DNA from: CAAGNP01 sp045595965
Lineage (GTDB): Bacteria; Bacteroidota; Bacteroidia; Bacteroidales; UBA932
DNA: 64,000 bases
NCBI GenBank assembly: GCA_045595965.1
Contig: JAZOBN010000010.1
Span: 1-64,000, forward strand
Direction of reading: 5' to 3'
Below, piece after piece: positions 17,812 to 26,348 of the stretch. Every line of letters begins with the position of its first letter. Positions within the stretch are counted from its first letter, which is position 1. A model generated the notes under the pieces. It was not told where the DNA came from. It did not search any database and worked only from the letters and a program-made list of their open reading frames with translations. Made by a program: the position numbers and the translations under genes.

Positions 17812-19110
17812 TTAGCTGATTACCCCACTTCCAACCATTTCTCCATCTGATGCATACCATACTGCAAACTGACCGGGGGTTATACCCCTCTGGTGCTCCC
17901 GGAACACAATATAGAGATCTGACTCCCTCTTGTATAACTTTGCCTTTTGGAGGGGTTGGCGATAACGGATCCTTACATCATACTCCCTCACCTCTCCGGC
18001 AGACATCTTAAGGTCCTCCCTTATCCAATGGACCTCATCAGCAGAAATTCTTAGTGCTTTTCTCAACAGACCTGGGTGCTGATGCCCCTCCCCAACATAT
18101 ATAACATTATTGTTTACATCAGTCTCTATCACAAAGATCGACTCTTTGTGCCCTCCAATATTAAGACCTCTTCTCTGTCCTATTGTAAAAAACTGTGCAC
18201 CGAAGTGACGCCCAATTTTCTTCCCGTCTTTCGGGCTATATTTGTACACTTTTGATAGCTCTTCCAACTCATCTGCAGAGAGATTTTTCATATAGACTTC
18301 ATCTCCATTTTCCACCCCTTCGTTTCTCCCGTATCCGGGGTACCCCTCCAACTTATCATAGAAATCGGAAAAGATCTCTACAGTATCACCGTCCTTAGCC
18401 TGAAGTTTCTGTTGAAGAAAGACCGGCAGATCCACTTTACCCACAAAACATATCCCCTGCGAGTCTTTTTTGTCCGCACTCGGGAGTCCGGCCTCTGCAG
18501 CAAGTCTTCTCACCTCCGGCTTATGGATTCCACCTATAGGAAACAACGCCTTGGAGAGCTGCTGCTGAGTCAGTTGGCACAAAAAGTATGTCTGATCTTT
18601 ATTGGGGTCACTTCCTGCAATAATCCTATAACCATAGCTATCTTTCTCCTCTTCTGGAATACCACCATCAACCACCGGAACATCCTCACCTGTCGCCAGA
18701 TCCACTATCTCTTTCTGACAATAATGACCTGTAGCCACATAGTCTGCCCCCAACTCTTGTGCACACTTGAGAAAAGCATCAAACTTGATCTCACTATTGC
18801 ACAATACATCAGGGTTTGGTGTCCTCCCCTTCTCATATTCGGCAAACATATAGTCGACCACCCTCTGACGGTAAACCCCCGACAGATCTACAAAATGGAA
18901 TGGGATATCAAGTTTTTTTGCCACCATCCTGGCCACACTCAGATCCTCCTCCCACTCACAGTCACCATGCAGTGTCCCTGTAGTGTCGTGCCAGTTCTGC
19001 ATAAACAGGGCAAACACATCGTACCCCTCCCTCTTCAACAGAAGGGCAGCTACAGATGAATCAACACCACCAGAGAGTCCAATCGCTATTTTTATATTTC
19101 GTTTTGCCAT
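17812..19110 (-). CDS. mnmA: tRNA-specific 2-thiouridylase
   Basis: MnmA thiolates uridine 34 of tRNA-Lys, Glu and Gln using a relayed persulfide. The PP-loop IGLSGGVDSSVAALLL sits near the start. The catalytic Cys lies in NPDVLCNSEIKFDAF and the second, persulfide-bearing Cys in DSQGICFVGKVDL. GHYC and TIGQRRGL are also typical. I use the internal ATG at 19108-19110, which gives about 432 residues and the normal MAKRNIKIAIGLSGG start. The longer frame would run into the promoter of the divergent SRP RNA gene. The region just before its ATG carries the -33 box of that promoter. Confidence 0.96.
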   Translation of the reverse strand: MAKRNIKIAIGLSGGVDSSVAALLLKREGYDVFALFMQNWHDTTGTLHGDCEWEEDLSVARMVAKKLDIPFHFVDLSGVYRQRVVDYMFAEYEKGRTPNPDVLCNSEIKFDAFLKCAQELGADYVATGHYCQKEIVDLATGEDVPVVDGGIPEEEKDSYGYRIIAGSDPNKDQTYFLCQLTQQQLSKALFPIGGIHKPEVRRLAAEAGLPSADKKDSQGICFVGKVDLPVFLQQKLQAKDGDTVEIFSDFYDKLEGYPGYGRNEGVENGDEVYMKNLSADELEELSKVYKYSPKDGKKIGRHFGAQFFTIGQRRGLNIGGHKESIFVIETDVNNNVIYVGEGHQHPGLLRKALRISADEVHWIREDLKMSAGEVREYDVRIRYRQPLQKAKLYKRESDLYIVFREHQRGITPGQFAVWYASDGEMVGSGVIS

Positions 19111-19133
19111 TTTAAATAAATATTTTACCTTTG
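19103..19133 (+). promoter_or_regulatory. Bacteroidetes-type promoter of the SRP RNA gene
   Basis: TTTG at 19103-19106 and TACCTTTG at 19126-19133 are separated by exactly 19 bases, a perfect match to the -33/-7 consensus TTTG-N19-TAnnTTTG used by the primary sigma factor of Bacteroidetes. The SRP RNA begins about 6 bases after the -7 box, at the expected distance. The -33 box overlaps the first codons of mnmA, which is read the other way. Confidence 0.88.
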
Positions 19134-19138
19134 TACTC

Positions 19139-19236
19139 GGGTAAGTCATACACGACCAGCTCCCTCTTAACTCCCCCAGGGCAGGAATGCAGCAAGGGTC
19201 CGGAGGTCGTAGCGGTGCGATGTATTCAGCTTACCC
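19139..19236 (+). ncRNA. ffs: small bacterial signal recognition particle RNA (4.5S type)
   Basis: This RNA is about 98 bases long. The ends GGGTAAG (19139-19145) and CTTACCC (19230-19236) pair to close the hairpin. The apical part carries the Ffh-binding region CAGGGCAGGAATGCAGCAAGG (around 19177-19196), which is the conserved SRP domain IV asymmetric and symmetric loop pattern. CACGACC (19151-19157) can pair with GGTCGT (19205-19210) in the shaft. A T-run directly follows the closing stem (19237-19242), so the RNA ends like a terminator, and this tail reaches the stop codon of the convergent mltG gene. Confidence 0.93.
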
Positions 19237-19240
19237 TTTT

Positions 19241-20284
19241 TTATTTTCTATTTTTCAACCACTCCTTATATGCTTTGTTGTATGCCGCAGAATGCCTTTG
19301 ATGCTGGCTGTAACTCTTTGCAAAATTGTGAGTTCCATCGAATTCCGGCTTAGCGCAGAAATAGAGATAGTCACTCTTCTCATAGTTAAGGACGGCATCT
19401 ACAATTGCCGGAGGGGGGACAGTTATAGGGCCGGGAGGGAGCCCCTTCCGACGATATGTGTTATATGGAGAATCCACCTTCAGGTGGCGGTTGAGAATAC
19501 GGGTCATATCCGGCTCTTTCTCTATCCAGACATATTTGATAGTAGGACAAGCCTGAAGAGGCATCCCCTTTTTGATTCTGTTTATATACACCCCTGCAAT
19601 TTTGGGCCACTCTCCGGGAGAATTGGTCTCTTCAGCTACGATAGATGCGAGAGTTACCACTTGTGATGGGGTCATCTTCATCGATTTGGCCTTTGCAAGT
19701 CGCCCCTCATTCCAGAATTTGTCGTACTCCCTCTTGAACCTCAGCACCACATTTTTAGGCTCTGCAGTCCAGTAAAATTCGTAAGTATTAGGGATAAACA
19801 TCCCTATGAATGTATCGGGTCTGAATCCGAGACTATCTGCAAGTTCTTTATCATACAGCACCTGGGCAAACGCTGCAGAATCGGCCTCAAACCAATATGA
19901 AAAGGCCTTTGCAAGATTGTTCAATCTTCGGGTATATCCTCTGAAGGTCATAGTCATAGGACTCTGCCACCCATTTGCAAACATCCTTATCATAGTCTGA
20001 TTGGACATCCCCTCCTTCACCTCATATCTCCCCCTTTTGAAATATTTTTCCAGCTCCCTTTCGGTTGCTGCCCTTTCGAATCTCTTCCAGTTCCTGACCA
20101 CCCCCTTCACCTTCAGACTATCCATGAACTGGCTGTAAGAATAACTCCCGTACACCTTCACAACCCCCTCCTGGGCCACATTGGAGGCTTTGAAAGTCAA
20201 CCAGTAATTCAGGGCATACACACAGCAGCACACCACAGCAATTGCCAGCACCGAAAGCAGAACTGTTTTCCTTTTTGAAGACAT
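19241..20284 (-). CDS. mltG: endolytic peptidoglycan transglycosylase MltG
   Basis: This 347-residue protein has one N-terminal membrane segment (near 6-30) and a periplasmic YceG/MltG domain. The catalytic Glu lies near residue 218 in VTLASIVAEETNSPGEW, followed by the typical GVYINRIKKGMPLQACPT, SPYNTYRRKGLPPGPI and a HNFAKSYSQH block. It cuts nascent glycan strands at the inner membrane. The glucosaminidase gene lies 8 bases upstream on the same strand, so two wall-cutting enzymes are probably co-transcribed. Its 3' end faces the SRP RNA. Confidence 0.95.
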   Translation of the reverse strand: MSSKRKTVLLSVLAIAVVCCCVYALNYWLTFKASNVAQEGVVKVYGSYSYSQFMDSLKVKGVVRNWKRFERAATERELEKYFKRGRYEVKEGMSNQTMIRMFANGWQSPMTMTFRGYTRRLNNLAKAFSYWFEADSAAFAQVLYDKELADSLGFRPDTFIGMFIPNTYEFYWTAEPKNVVLRFKREYDKFWNEGRLAKAKSMKMTPSQVVTLASIVAEETNSPGEWPKIAGVYINRIKKGMPLQACPTIKYVWIEKEPDMTRILNRHLKVDSPYNTYRRKGLPPGPITVPPPAIVDAVLNYEKSDYLYFCAKPEFDGTHNFAKSYSQHQRHSAAYNKAYKEWLKNRK

Positions 20285-20292
20285 AAATTTCC

Positions 20293-21093
20293 CTATTCCT
20301 TTTTATGTTTTTCAAGATACACTATTGTCCCCGGGGTCAACAGGGTCTTTCTCCCCACGCCGTTGAACTTGTATATCTCTTTGTTGAAAAGATTATATTC
20401 CTTCGCTATACTTTGATATGTATCTCCCTCGTTTGCAACCACATAAGGCACTCCTTCATGCTCATATACCTTTCGCATCTTTGAGTAGCGATAGAGATAT
20501 GACCTCTCCTGAAATTCCCCTTGCGCATCGATTATTTCTGCAATATGTTGCTGCATGACAAGCTTTCCGTGATCATCTTTCGCCCCATCATATTGATAAA
20601 GCTCGTAATCCTCTATGATCTTTATAAGCTGGTCTGCATATCTGGGATTTGTGGCGTATCCAGCCTTTTTAAGCCCCCGTGCCCACCCTTTATAGTCGGT
20701 CACGTCAAGTTCAAATAGAGATGCATATCTGGAACGGGTAGTGAGAAACTCCGAATGGTCCTCAAAGGACTCCTCCACCTTTTCATACTTCCTGAAACAC
20801 GACTCTGTCTCCTCATCATCCATCTTGTAGAATGTCTTCCCCTCCCACCCCTTGTGGCACTTTATTCCAAAATGATTGTTCGCTTTTGTTGCAAGCTCTG
20901 AGAGTCCATTTCCCGATTCAAGACACCCTTGTGCAAGGGTAATGCTCGCAGGAATACCGTGTGTACGCATCTTTTCGATTGCAACATCCTTATATTGCTC
21001 GATATATTTTATCCTCGCTTCACTCTTTTGGGCAGCAACATACCCCCCTCCAAGAACAAACAAGGCACAAATTATGCAGCAAATCCTTTTCAT
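20293..21093 (-). CDS. secreted N-acetylglucosaminidase with LysM domain
   Basis: About 266 residues from the internal start (ATG at 21091-21093), which begins a clean signal peptide (MKRICCIICALFVLGGGYVA). The longer frame adds six residues lying inside the promoter. The glucosaminidase (FlgJ-like) domain has SITLAQGCLESGNG with its catalytic Glu near 60, NNHFGIKCHKGWEGKT and a GYATNPRYADQLIKII block. A LysM-like peptidoglycan-binding repeat ends the protein (VVANEGDTYQSIAKEY). It cuts GlcNAc-MurNAc bonds in the periplasm. A TATCTTTG box sits only 5 bases before the ATG. Confidence 0.9.
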   Translation of the reverse strand: MKRICCIICALFVLGGGYVAAQKSEARIKYIEQYKDVAIEKMRTHGIPASITLAQGCLESGNGLSELATKANNHFGIKCHKGWEGKTFYKMDDEETESCFRKYEKVEESFEDHSEFLTTRSRYASLFELDVTDYKGWARGLKKAGYATNPRYADQLIKIIEDYELYQYDGAKDDHGKLVMQQHIAEIIDAQGEFQERSYLYRYSKMRKVYEHEGVPYVVANEGDTYQSIAKEYNLFNKEIYKFNGVGRKTLLTPGTIVYLEKHKKE

Positions 21094-21098
21094 AACCA

Positions 21099-21106
21099 CA
21101 AAGATA
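21099..21106 (-). promoter_or_regulatory. -7 box (TATCTTTG) next to the glucosaminidase start
   Basis: CAAAGATA on the plus strand reads TATCTTTG on the minus strand, matching TAnnTTTG. It ends 5 bases before the chosen ATG (21093), so transcription would start at or very near the start codon and leave little or no leader. The -33 position is weak (TTCG at 19 bases). Confidence 0.55.
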
Positions 21107-21136
21107 GTCAAAACTGCTTTTTTTGCGAATAATTCT

Positions 21137-21144
21137 TATATTTG
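21137..21144 (+). promoter_or_regulatory. -7 box (TATATTTG) of cdd
   Basis: TATATTTG at 21137-21144 matches TAnnTTTG and lies 21 bases before the cdd ATG, leaving room for a short leader. It forms a divergent pair with the glucosaminidase promoter. The -33 region is not clearly conserved. Confidence 0.55.
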
Positions 21145-21165
21145 TCTCACTAAAAGAAATTTACA

Positions 21166-21645
21166 ATGGAGAGGAAACAGATCACCATCGAATATACAAA
21201 ATACGACTCTATAGAAGAACTTCCCATCACCGAAAAATCGCTTCTTCAGACAGCGATTGCAGCCACCGGTGGGTCATATGCCCCCTATTCACGTTTTCGC
21301 GTAGGGGCAGCAGTCCTCCTTACAAACAATGAAGTGGTAATTGGTGCAAATCAGGAAAATGCAGCATATCCATCGGGACTCTGCGCAGAGAGGACAGCAA
21401 TGTTTGCCGCAAGCACATACCATCCCGATGCAAAAGTGAGGGCTATCGCAATCACCGCTGTGGACAAAGATGGAGAGATGCTCCCTACCCCCACATATCC
21501 ATGTGGTGCATGCCGTCAGGTGATGGCCGAATATGAAATGCTGGCAAATGAACCCATGAAAATTATCGTGGGGTCAAAAAACGCCATCGAGGTGTTCGAC
21601 GGCGTCCGTTCGATTATGCCTTTTATATTTGACAATCTCAAATAA
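21166..21645 (+). CDS. cdd: cytidine deaminase
   Basis: This 159-residue homotetrameric-type cytidine deaminase turns cytidine and deoxycytidine into uridine forms in pyrimidine salvage. The zinc site is complete: GLCAERTAMF (Cys and proton-shuttling Glu) and PTYPCGACRQVM (two Cys). SYAPYSRFRVGAAVL and NQENAAYPSG, which bind the nucleoside, are also present. It stands alone on the plus strand between the glucosaminidase and a convergent secreted protein. Confidence 0.96.
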   Translation: MERKQITIEYTKYDSIEELPITEKSLLQTAIAATGGSYAPYSRFRVGAAVLLTNNEVVIGANQENAAYPSGLCAERTAMFAASTYHPDAKVRAIAITAVDKDGEMLPTPTYPCGACRQVMAEYEMLANEPMKIIVGSKNAIEVFDGVRSIMPFIFDNLK

Positions 21646-21656
21646 GGGAGGCTGTA

Positions 21657-22715
21657 CTACCTTGTCACACTCTTATTGGCGAGATTGACCCTCACCTTGT
21701 AAGTTGTTTTCCCTTTGTAATAGTAAAGGACAAGTGAATTGCTGCTCTCAAAATAGATATTGCTGAGCAATGGATCCCTCTTCTCATCCTTGCATACAGG
21801 TTCCACATTTACCAGAGAATACTCTGCTGATTTTTTCTGATAAGAGACTACAACTGTATATCCCCTGATATCGAAGAAGTTGACCTTATACCCCCCTTTT
21901 ACCACCGCATCATCCCTCTTATTGAATGCATCCACTATAGAGCAGTTGGATGGAAGGATACCGAATTTAAGTGATTTTGCTTTGGGAGAATTATTTTTCA
22001 GCCACCACTCTATCGCCTGGTCTGTCAGAAGATCCCCTTCCGGGATTGGTAGAAGTATCTCTACCTTTTTCAGCATCTCCACAAGATATCTTGTCTCAAC
22101 ACTTGTAAATGAGTCACTCCCTGCGTCTATAAATTCACCTTCAATCATATACCCCTCCCCCTTATCTGCTGGGATTACTTTCCCCGAAAACATCGCCGAA
22201 TGGCTTACCCCACTCTTCACATCGACCAACGCTGCTACATACTCACACTCCATTCCCGGCTTCAATTCACCATTATATGATTGAGGGACATTCTCATATT
22301 CATAAAGATAGTAATCATTCCCGGCAAAATAGTGCTTTTCAAACGGACGAACCATCCTGCACTGTGAAAGATCATTATCCTGTATATATCTCTGCTCGAT
22401 TACCATATCAAATCCCCTCTGAAGTGCCTGTTGTGAGAACTCCGAAGCTGGGTATGCAGATGCATAAGCCAGACAAGAGACGATATCACTCTGATCCACT
22501 GCACCGAAATGTATAGAATCAATGAGATGGGTTACCTTATCCTGATAGAAAGAGTCGGGAAATTTACTCAGGAACTTCTCATACCCTGCAACTGTCCCTG
22601 TTTTTACCGCCTTCTGAAACTGTTTTGTCTCTTTTTTGCTTTGGCCTTGAAGTGATGCCGACGATACTGCCGCCATCAAAACTGCTACAATGCCAAATTT
22701 TAATAATGATCTCAT
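21657..22715 (-). CDS. secreted protein of unknown function
   Basis: This 352-residue protein has a signal peptide (MRSLLKFGIVAVLMAAVSS, cut near 22-25). The first part (about 28-110) looks helical, with FLSKFPDSFYQDKV and YASAYPASEFSQQAL resembling short TPR-like repeats, and the rest (about 130-352) appears beta-rich. No catalytic motif is recognisable. It directly follows the S41 peptidase gene on the same strand (1-base gap), so both are likely exported together. I do not recognise the family. Confidence 0.75.
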   Translation of the reverse strand: MRSLLKFGIVAVLMAAVSSASLQGQSKKETKQFQKAVKTGTVAGYEKFLSKFPDSFYQDKVTHLIDSIHFGAVDQSDIVSCLAYASAYPASEFSQQALQRGFDMVIEQRYIQDNDLSQCRMVRPFEKHYFAGNDYYLYEYENVPQSYNGELKPGMECEYVAALVDVKSGVSHSAMFSGKVIPADKGEGYMIEGEFIDAGSDSFTSVETRYLVEMLKKVEILLPIPEGDLLTDQAIEWWLKNNSPKAKSLKFGILPSNCSIVDAFNKRDDAVVKGGYKVNFFDIRGYTVVVSYQKKSAEYSLVNVEPVCKDEKRDPLLSNIYFESSNSLVLYYYKGKTTYKVRVNLANKSVTR

Positions 22716-22716
22716 A

Positions 22717-24315
22717 TTACCTGTTTGTTATATTGTACTTCTGCGAATATTCATCCCATTTGAGTATTGTCTCTATAGCTGCTCCGAATTCAGGATCATT
22801 ATACTTGTGCAACACCCTATAAAAAGAGGTCCTGTCAATAATGGAGCTTGCCACAAGCGCCCTGATATAGATCTCCAGTTCCCTTCTGCTCACCTTTATC
22901 TCCTCATCTACAGGTTCTATCCCCCTCTTGCTGGCAAAATCAACCAACCCATCGAACATCTTGTCACTCACCTGGAATTCCATCTCAAACTCGCTGAAAT
23001 TGCCATATTTTCGCCCCCATTTCACCCTATTTTCGTCGGTAAGTGCATTTACATACTCCTGAACAATACCCCTTCTTAGAAGCTGGCCGTAATAAGGTGT
23101 ATAGAATGATGTATCCTGAGGAACAAAAATATCGGGCATGATACCCCCTCCGCCAAAGACAGTTCTATGAGTCACAAGTGTCTGATACTTCAGTGAATCG
23201 GGGAAATGGATACTGTCTTTGCTGAAAGACTCGCCCCTTTGGTATCTCTCAAGTGTTTGCATGTAATATGCATCACGTTTCCCCTCCTGATATGGGGCCT
23301 GTATTCCACGTCCTGAAGGGGTGTGATAACGTGCGACAGTAAGTCTGAGCTGCGCTCCATCATTCAGAGGCAGCAACTGTTGTACAAGCCCTTTTCCGAA
23401 AGTTTTTCGTCCTACAATGAAACCTCTGTCCCAATCCTGTACCGCTCCCGAAAGGATCTCGCTTGCAGAAGCAGAGTTTTCATCCACCAGAATCGCCAAT
23501 GGCCCTTGCTGGTACACCCCATCCCCATTTGCAAACTCCCTTGCAGTACGGACGCTTCGCCCCTCTGTATAGACTATGAGTTCACCCTCTTTGAGAAATT
23601 CATTGGCAATTTGGATTGCTGTATAGAGGTAGCCACCCGAATTCCCACGAAGGTCGAGAATCACCCCTTTCCTCTGGGGATATGTGTCAAATGCCGAGAG
23701 GATCTCCTGTGCAGAAGTGGCTGCAAATCTGCTCAATTTTATATACAAGACCCCCTCATCGGTCAAATAGACAGCATCCACACTATTCAACGGTATTTTA
23801 TCCCTTACAACGGTAAACAGGAGCTCCTCTCGCATCCCCCTTCTCACTATCCCCAAATCTACCCGTGTCCCTTTCTCTCCCCTCAGAAATTTGTAAACCT
23901 TCTCATTTGTAAGTGAAATCCCCGCTATATTTTCGCCATCCACTTTAACAATCTTGTCACCTGCCAGAATACCCACCTTCTCTGATGGTCCCCCGGCAAT
24001 GGTTGCCTGTACAGTCAATGTATCTCCAATAATGGCGAACTCCACACCTATCCCCTCAAACTCCGCCTCCAGAGGCTCATTCATCGCCTTTACATCCTCT
24101 GCACTTATATATGAAGAGTGGGGATCAAGCTCCCGGAGAGTAGCTACAATCGCCGCATCTACAAGTTTGGATGCATTTGTAGTGTCAAGATAATAGTTAT
24201 TGATATAATAGAGTGTCTGACCGTATTTATTGATCTCACGCGAAATATTCTTCTGTTGAGCTACTACACAAATAGGGAGCACCACCAGGACAAACAAAGC
24301 AAAAATCCTTTTCAT
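22717..24315 (-). CDS. S41 family C-terminal processing peptidase
   Basis: This 532-residue peptidase has a signal peptide (about 1-19), a helical cap, a PDZ domain near 80-165 (FEGIGVEFAIIGDTLTV, GILAGDKIVKVDG) and an S41 catalytic core. The nucleophilic Ser is in DENSASASEILSGA (near 280), and the general-base Lys is in RKTFGKGLVQQ about 26 residues later. GVILDLRGNSGGYL is also typical. It acts in the periplasm or at the outer membrane on protein C-termini. A TATATTTG box 4 bases before the ATG points to transcription starting almost at the start codon, just after the rpsA terminator. Confidence 0.93.
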   Translation of the reverse strand: MKRIFALFVLVVLPICVVAQQKNISREINKYGQTLYYINNYYLDTTNASKLVDAAIVATLRELDPHSSYISAEDVKAMNEPLEAEFEGIGVEFAIIGDTLTVQATIAGGPSEKVGILAGDKIVKVDGENIAGISLTNEKVYKFLRGEKGTRVDLGIVRRGMREELLFTVVRDKIPLNSVDAVYLTDEGVLYIKLSRFAATSAQEILSAFDTYPQRKGVILDLRGNSGGYLYTAIQIANEFLKEGELIVYTEGRSVRTAREFANGDGVYQQGPLAILVDENSASASEILSGAVQDWDRGFIVGRKTFGKGLVQQLLPLNDGAQLRLTVARYHTPSGRGIQAPYQEGKRDAYYMQTLERYQRGESFSKDSIHFPDSLKYQTLVTHRTVFGGGGIMPDIFVPQDTSFYTPYYGQLLRRGIVQEYVNALTDENRVKWGRKYGNFSEFEMEFQVSDKMFDGLVDFASKRGIEPVDEEIKVSRRELEIYIRALVASSIIDRTSFYRVLHKYNDPEFGAAIETILKWDEYSQKYNITNR

Positions 24316-24319
24316 TCTG

Positions 24320-24327
24320 CAAATATA
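24320..24327 (-). promoter_or_regulatory. -7 box (TATATTTG) directly before the S41 peptidase start
   Basis: CAAATATA on the plus strand reads TATATTTG on the minus strand. Only 4 bases separate it from the ATG at 24313-24315, which suggests an almost leaderless mRNA. The expected -33 position falls inside the rpsA terminator stem and has no clear TTTG. Confidence 0.5.
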
Positions 24328-24330
24328 GAT

Positions 24331-24361
24331 AAAAAAAGCGCCGACCGAAACAGTCAGCGCT
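24331..24361 (-). terminator. rho-independent terminator of rpsA
   Basis: On the minus strand AGCGCTGAC and GTCGGCGCT (24353-24361 and 24337-24345) form a stem with one G-T pair around a 7-base loop, followed by seven T (24331-24337). It lies 28 bases after the rpsA stop. Confidence 0.9.
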
Positions 24362-24388
24362 CCTCTATAAGAATCAAGTTAGTAAGAA

Positions 24389-26212
24389 CTATTTTCTTGA
24401 AGCCTCTTCCATTTTAGATTTAAGGTCAGCAAGTTCTGAAATGTCACCTAGAGTAGTTTTCTCAAGATTAGCTTTTAGCTTCTTAACTGCTTTCTGAGTG
24501 CTTTCAGCTTCAGAATTCTTCTCTTTTACCTCTTCTTTCTTAGGCTCTTCCCAAGTTTTGGTATGAGAAAGAACGATCTTCTTGTTTGACTTGTTAAACT
24601 CTACAACTTTGAAGTTAAGTTTCTCTTCTACAGCTGCGTTAGAACCATCCTGTTTAGCAAGGTTCTTAAGGGTTACAAAACCTTCGATACCGTAAGGAAG
24701 AGCTACAGTAGCACCTTTGTCTACGAAGCTTACGATAGTACCTTCGTGGATTGAACCAAGGGTGAATACAGTTTCGAATACATCCCAAGGATTCTCTTCA
24801 AGTTGTTTGTGGCCAAGGCTCAAACGGCGGTTTTCCTGATCAACTTCAAGAACAAGAACCTCCAAAGTATCACCGATAGAGGTGAACTCAGATGGATGTT
24901 TGATCTTCTTGGTCCATGAAAGGTCGCTGATGTGAACAAGACCGTCAACACCCTCTTCAAGCTCTACGAATACACCGAAGTTGGTGAAATTACGTACAGT
25001 TGCAGTGTGTTTAGAGTTAACAGGGTATTTTGCTGAGATGTTAGCCCATGGATCTTCTTTAAGTTGTTTGATACCAAGAGACATCTTTCTCTCTTCTCTG
25101 TCAAGAGTAAGGACAACAGCCTCTACTTCGTCACCAACTTTCAAGAAGTCTTGTGCGCTGCGTAGGTGAAGTGACCAAGACATTTCTGAAACATGGATAA
25201 GACCTTCAACGCCAGGTTGGATCTCGATGAATGCACCGTAGTCAGCGATAACAACAACTTTACCGTTTACTTTGTCACCAACTGCAAGATTTGCATCAAG
25301 TGCATCCCATGGATGAGGATTAAGTTGTTTCAAGCCAAGAGCGATACGTTTTTTGGTATCATCGAAGTCAAGGATAACAACGTTGATTTTCTGATCAAGA
25401 GAAACAACCTCTTCAGGATGGTTGATTCTGCCCCATGAAAGGTCAGTAATGTGGATAAGACCGTCAACACCACCAAGGTCAACGAATACACCGTAAGAGG
25501 TGATATTCTTGACTGTACCCTCAAGAATCTGTCCTTTTTCAAGTTTGCCGATGATGTCAGCTTTCTGAGCTTCGATTTCAGCTTCGATAAGTGCTTTGTG
25601 AGAAACTACTACATTACGGAATTCGTGGTTGATCTTAACAATCTTGAAGTCCATAGTTTTGTTTACAAATACATCGTAGTCTCTGATAGGTTTTACGTCG
25701 ATTTGAGAACCAGGAAGGAATGCCTCGATGCCGAATACGTCAACGATCATACCACCTTTAGTGCGGCATTTAACATAACCTTTAACGATCTCTTCTTTTT
25801 CGAATGCATCGTTAACCATATCCCAAGAACGTAGTGAGTGAGCTTTTCTGTGAGAAAGGATAAGCTGACCTTTCTTGTCTTCAGCTGTCTCAACATATAC
25901 CTCCACTTCGTCACCGACTTTTACATCTGGTTCGTAGCGGAATTCGCTGATACTGATGACACCTTCACTCTTATATCCGATATTTACGAGGACTTCTCTT
26001 TTGTTGACAGCCATTACCACACCTTTCACAACTTCGTTTTCAACAACTTTTGAAAGTGTCTGGTTGTAGCTCTCTTCTACTTGAGCTTTGTCCATACCGT
26101 AGACTGTGTCATGTTCAAAACTATCCCAGTCGAATTTGTCAACAGGAACAGAAGCGTTGCTTTTGCGTTTTTTTACCTCAAGTTCGAGGTTTTGATTTTG
26201 TTCGTTACTCAT
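24389..26212 (-). CDS. rpsA: 30S ribosomal protein S1
   Basis: This 607-residue protein has repeated S1 RNA-binding domains. About six copies are visible from residue 60 on, with the repeated pattern G.V......GVFV.L....GL.H.S.L at about 145, 230, 320, 405 and 490, for example TVKNITSYGVFVDLGGVDG and TVRNFTNFGVFVELEEGVDG. It binds mRNA on the ribosome and helps start translation. A good promoter (26278-26309) gives a leader of about 60 bases with a small hairpin (TTTCC...GGAAA) that could serve feedback control. A strong terminator follows. Confidence 0.97.
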   Translation of the reverse strand: MSNEQNQNLELEVKKRKSNASVPVDKFDWDSFEHDTVYGMDKAQVEESYNQTLSKVVENEVVKGVVMAVNKREVLVNIGYKSEGVISISEFRYEPDVKVGDEVEVYVETAEDKKGQLILSHRKAHSLRSWDMVNDAFEKEEIVKGYVKCRTKGGMIVDVFGIEAFLPGSQIDVKPIRDYDVFVNKTMDFKIVKINHEFRNVVVSHKALIEAEIEAQKADIIGKLEKGQILEGTVKNITSYGVFVDLGGVDGLIHITDLSWGRINHPEEVVSLDQKINVVILDFDDTKKRIALGLKQLNPHPWDALDANLAVGDKVNGKVVVIADYGAFIEIQPGVEGLIHVSEMSWSLHLRSAQDFLKVGDEVEAVVLTLDREERKMSLGIKQLKEDPWANISAKYPVNSKHTATVRNFTNFGVFVELEEGVDGLVHISDLSWTKKIKHPSEFTSIGDTLEVLVLEVDQENRRLSLGHKQLEENPWDVFETVFTLGSIHEGTIVSFVDKGATVALPYGIEGFVTLKNLAKQDGSNAAVEEKLNFKVVEFNKSNKKIVLSHTKTWEEPKKEEVKEKNSEAESTQKAVKKLKANLEKTTLGDISELADLKSKMEEASRK

Positions 26213-26277
26213 AATTTTAATTAATTTAACAACAAGTAGTTAGACTTTATTTATAATTTCCCCGAAAGGAAAGCGCG

Positions 26278-26309
26278 CAAAAATATAAACTATTTGCCTG
26301 ATTTGCAAA
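26278..26309 (-). promoter_or_regulatory. rpsA promoter, TTTG-N20-TATTTTTG
   Basis: On the minus strand TTTG (26306-26309) and TATTTTTG (26278-26285) are 20 bases apart, close to the Bacteroidetes consensus. The predicted start leaves a leader of about 60 bases before the rpsA ATG at 26212. The -33 box is half of the palindrome ATTTGCAAAT shared with the opposite strand. Confidence 0.75.
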
Positions 26310-26332
26310 TTTTCCCACATCCAAAAAATACA

Positions 26333-26340
26333 TATCTTTG
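26333..26340 (+). promoter_or_regulatory. -7 box (TATCTTTG) before the POT-type transporter
   Basis: TATCTTTG at 26333-26340 lies 8 bases before the transporter ATG at 26349, so the mRNA would have almost no leader. A TTTG at 26302-26305 is too far away (27 bases) to be its normal -33 partner. Confidence 0.5.
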
Positions 26341-26348
26341 CCCCCGCT

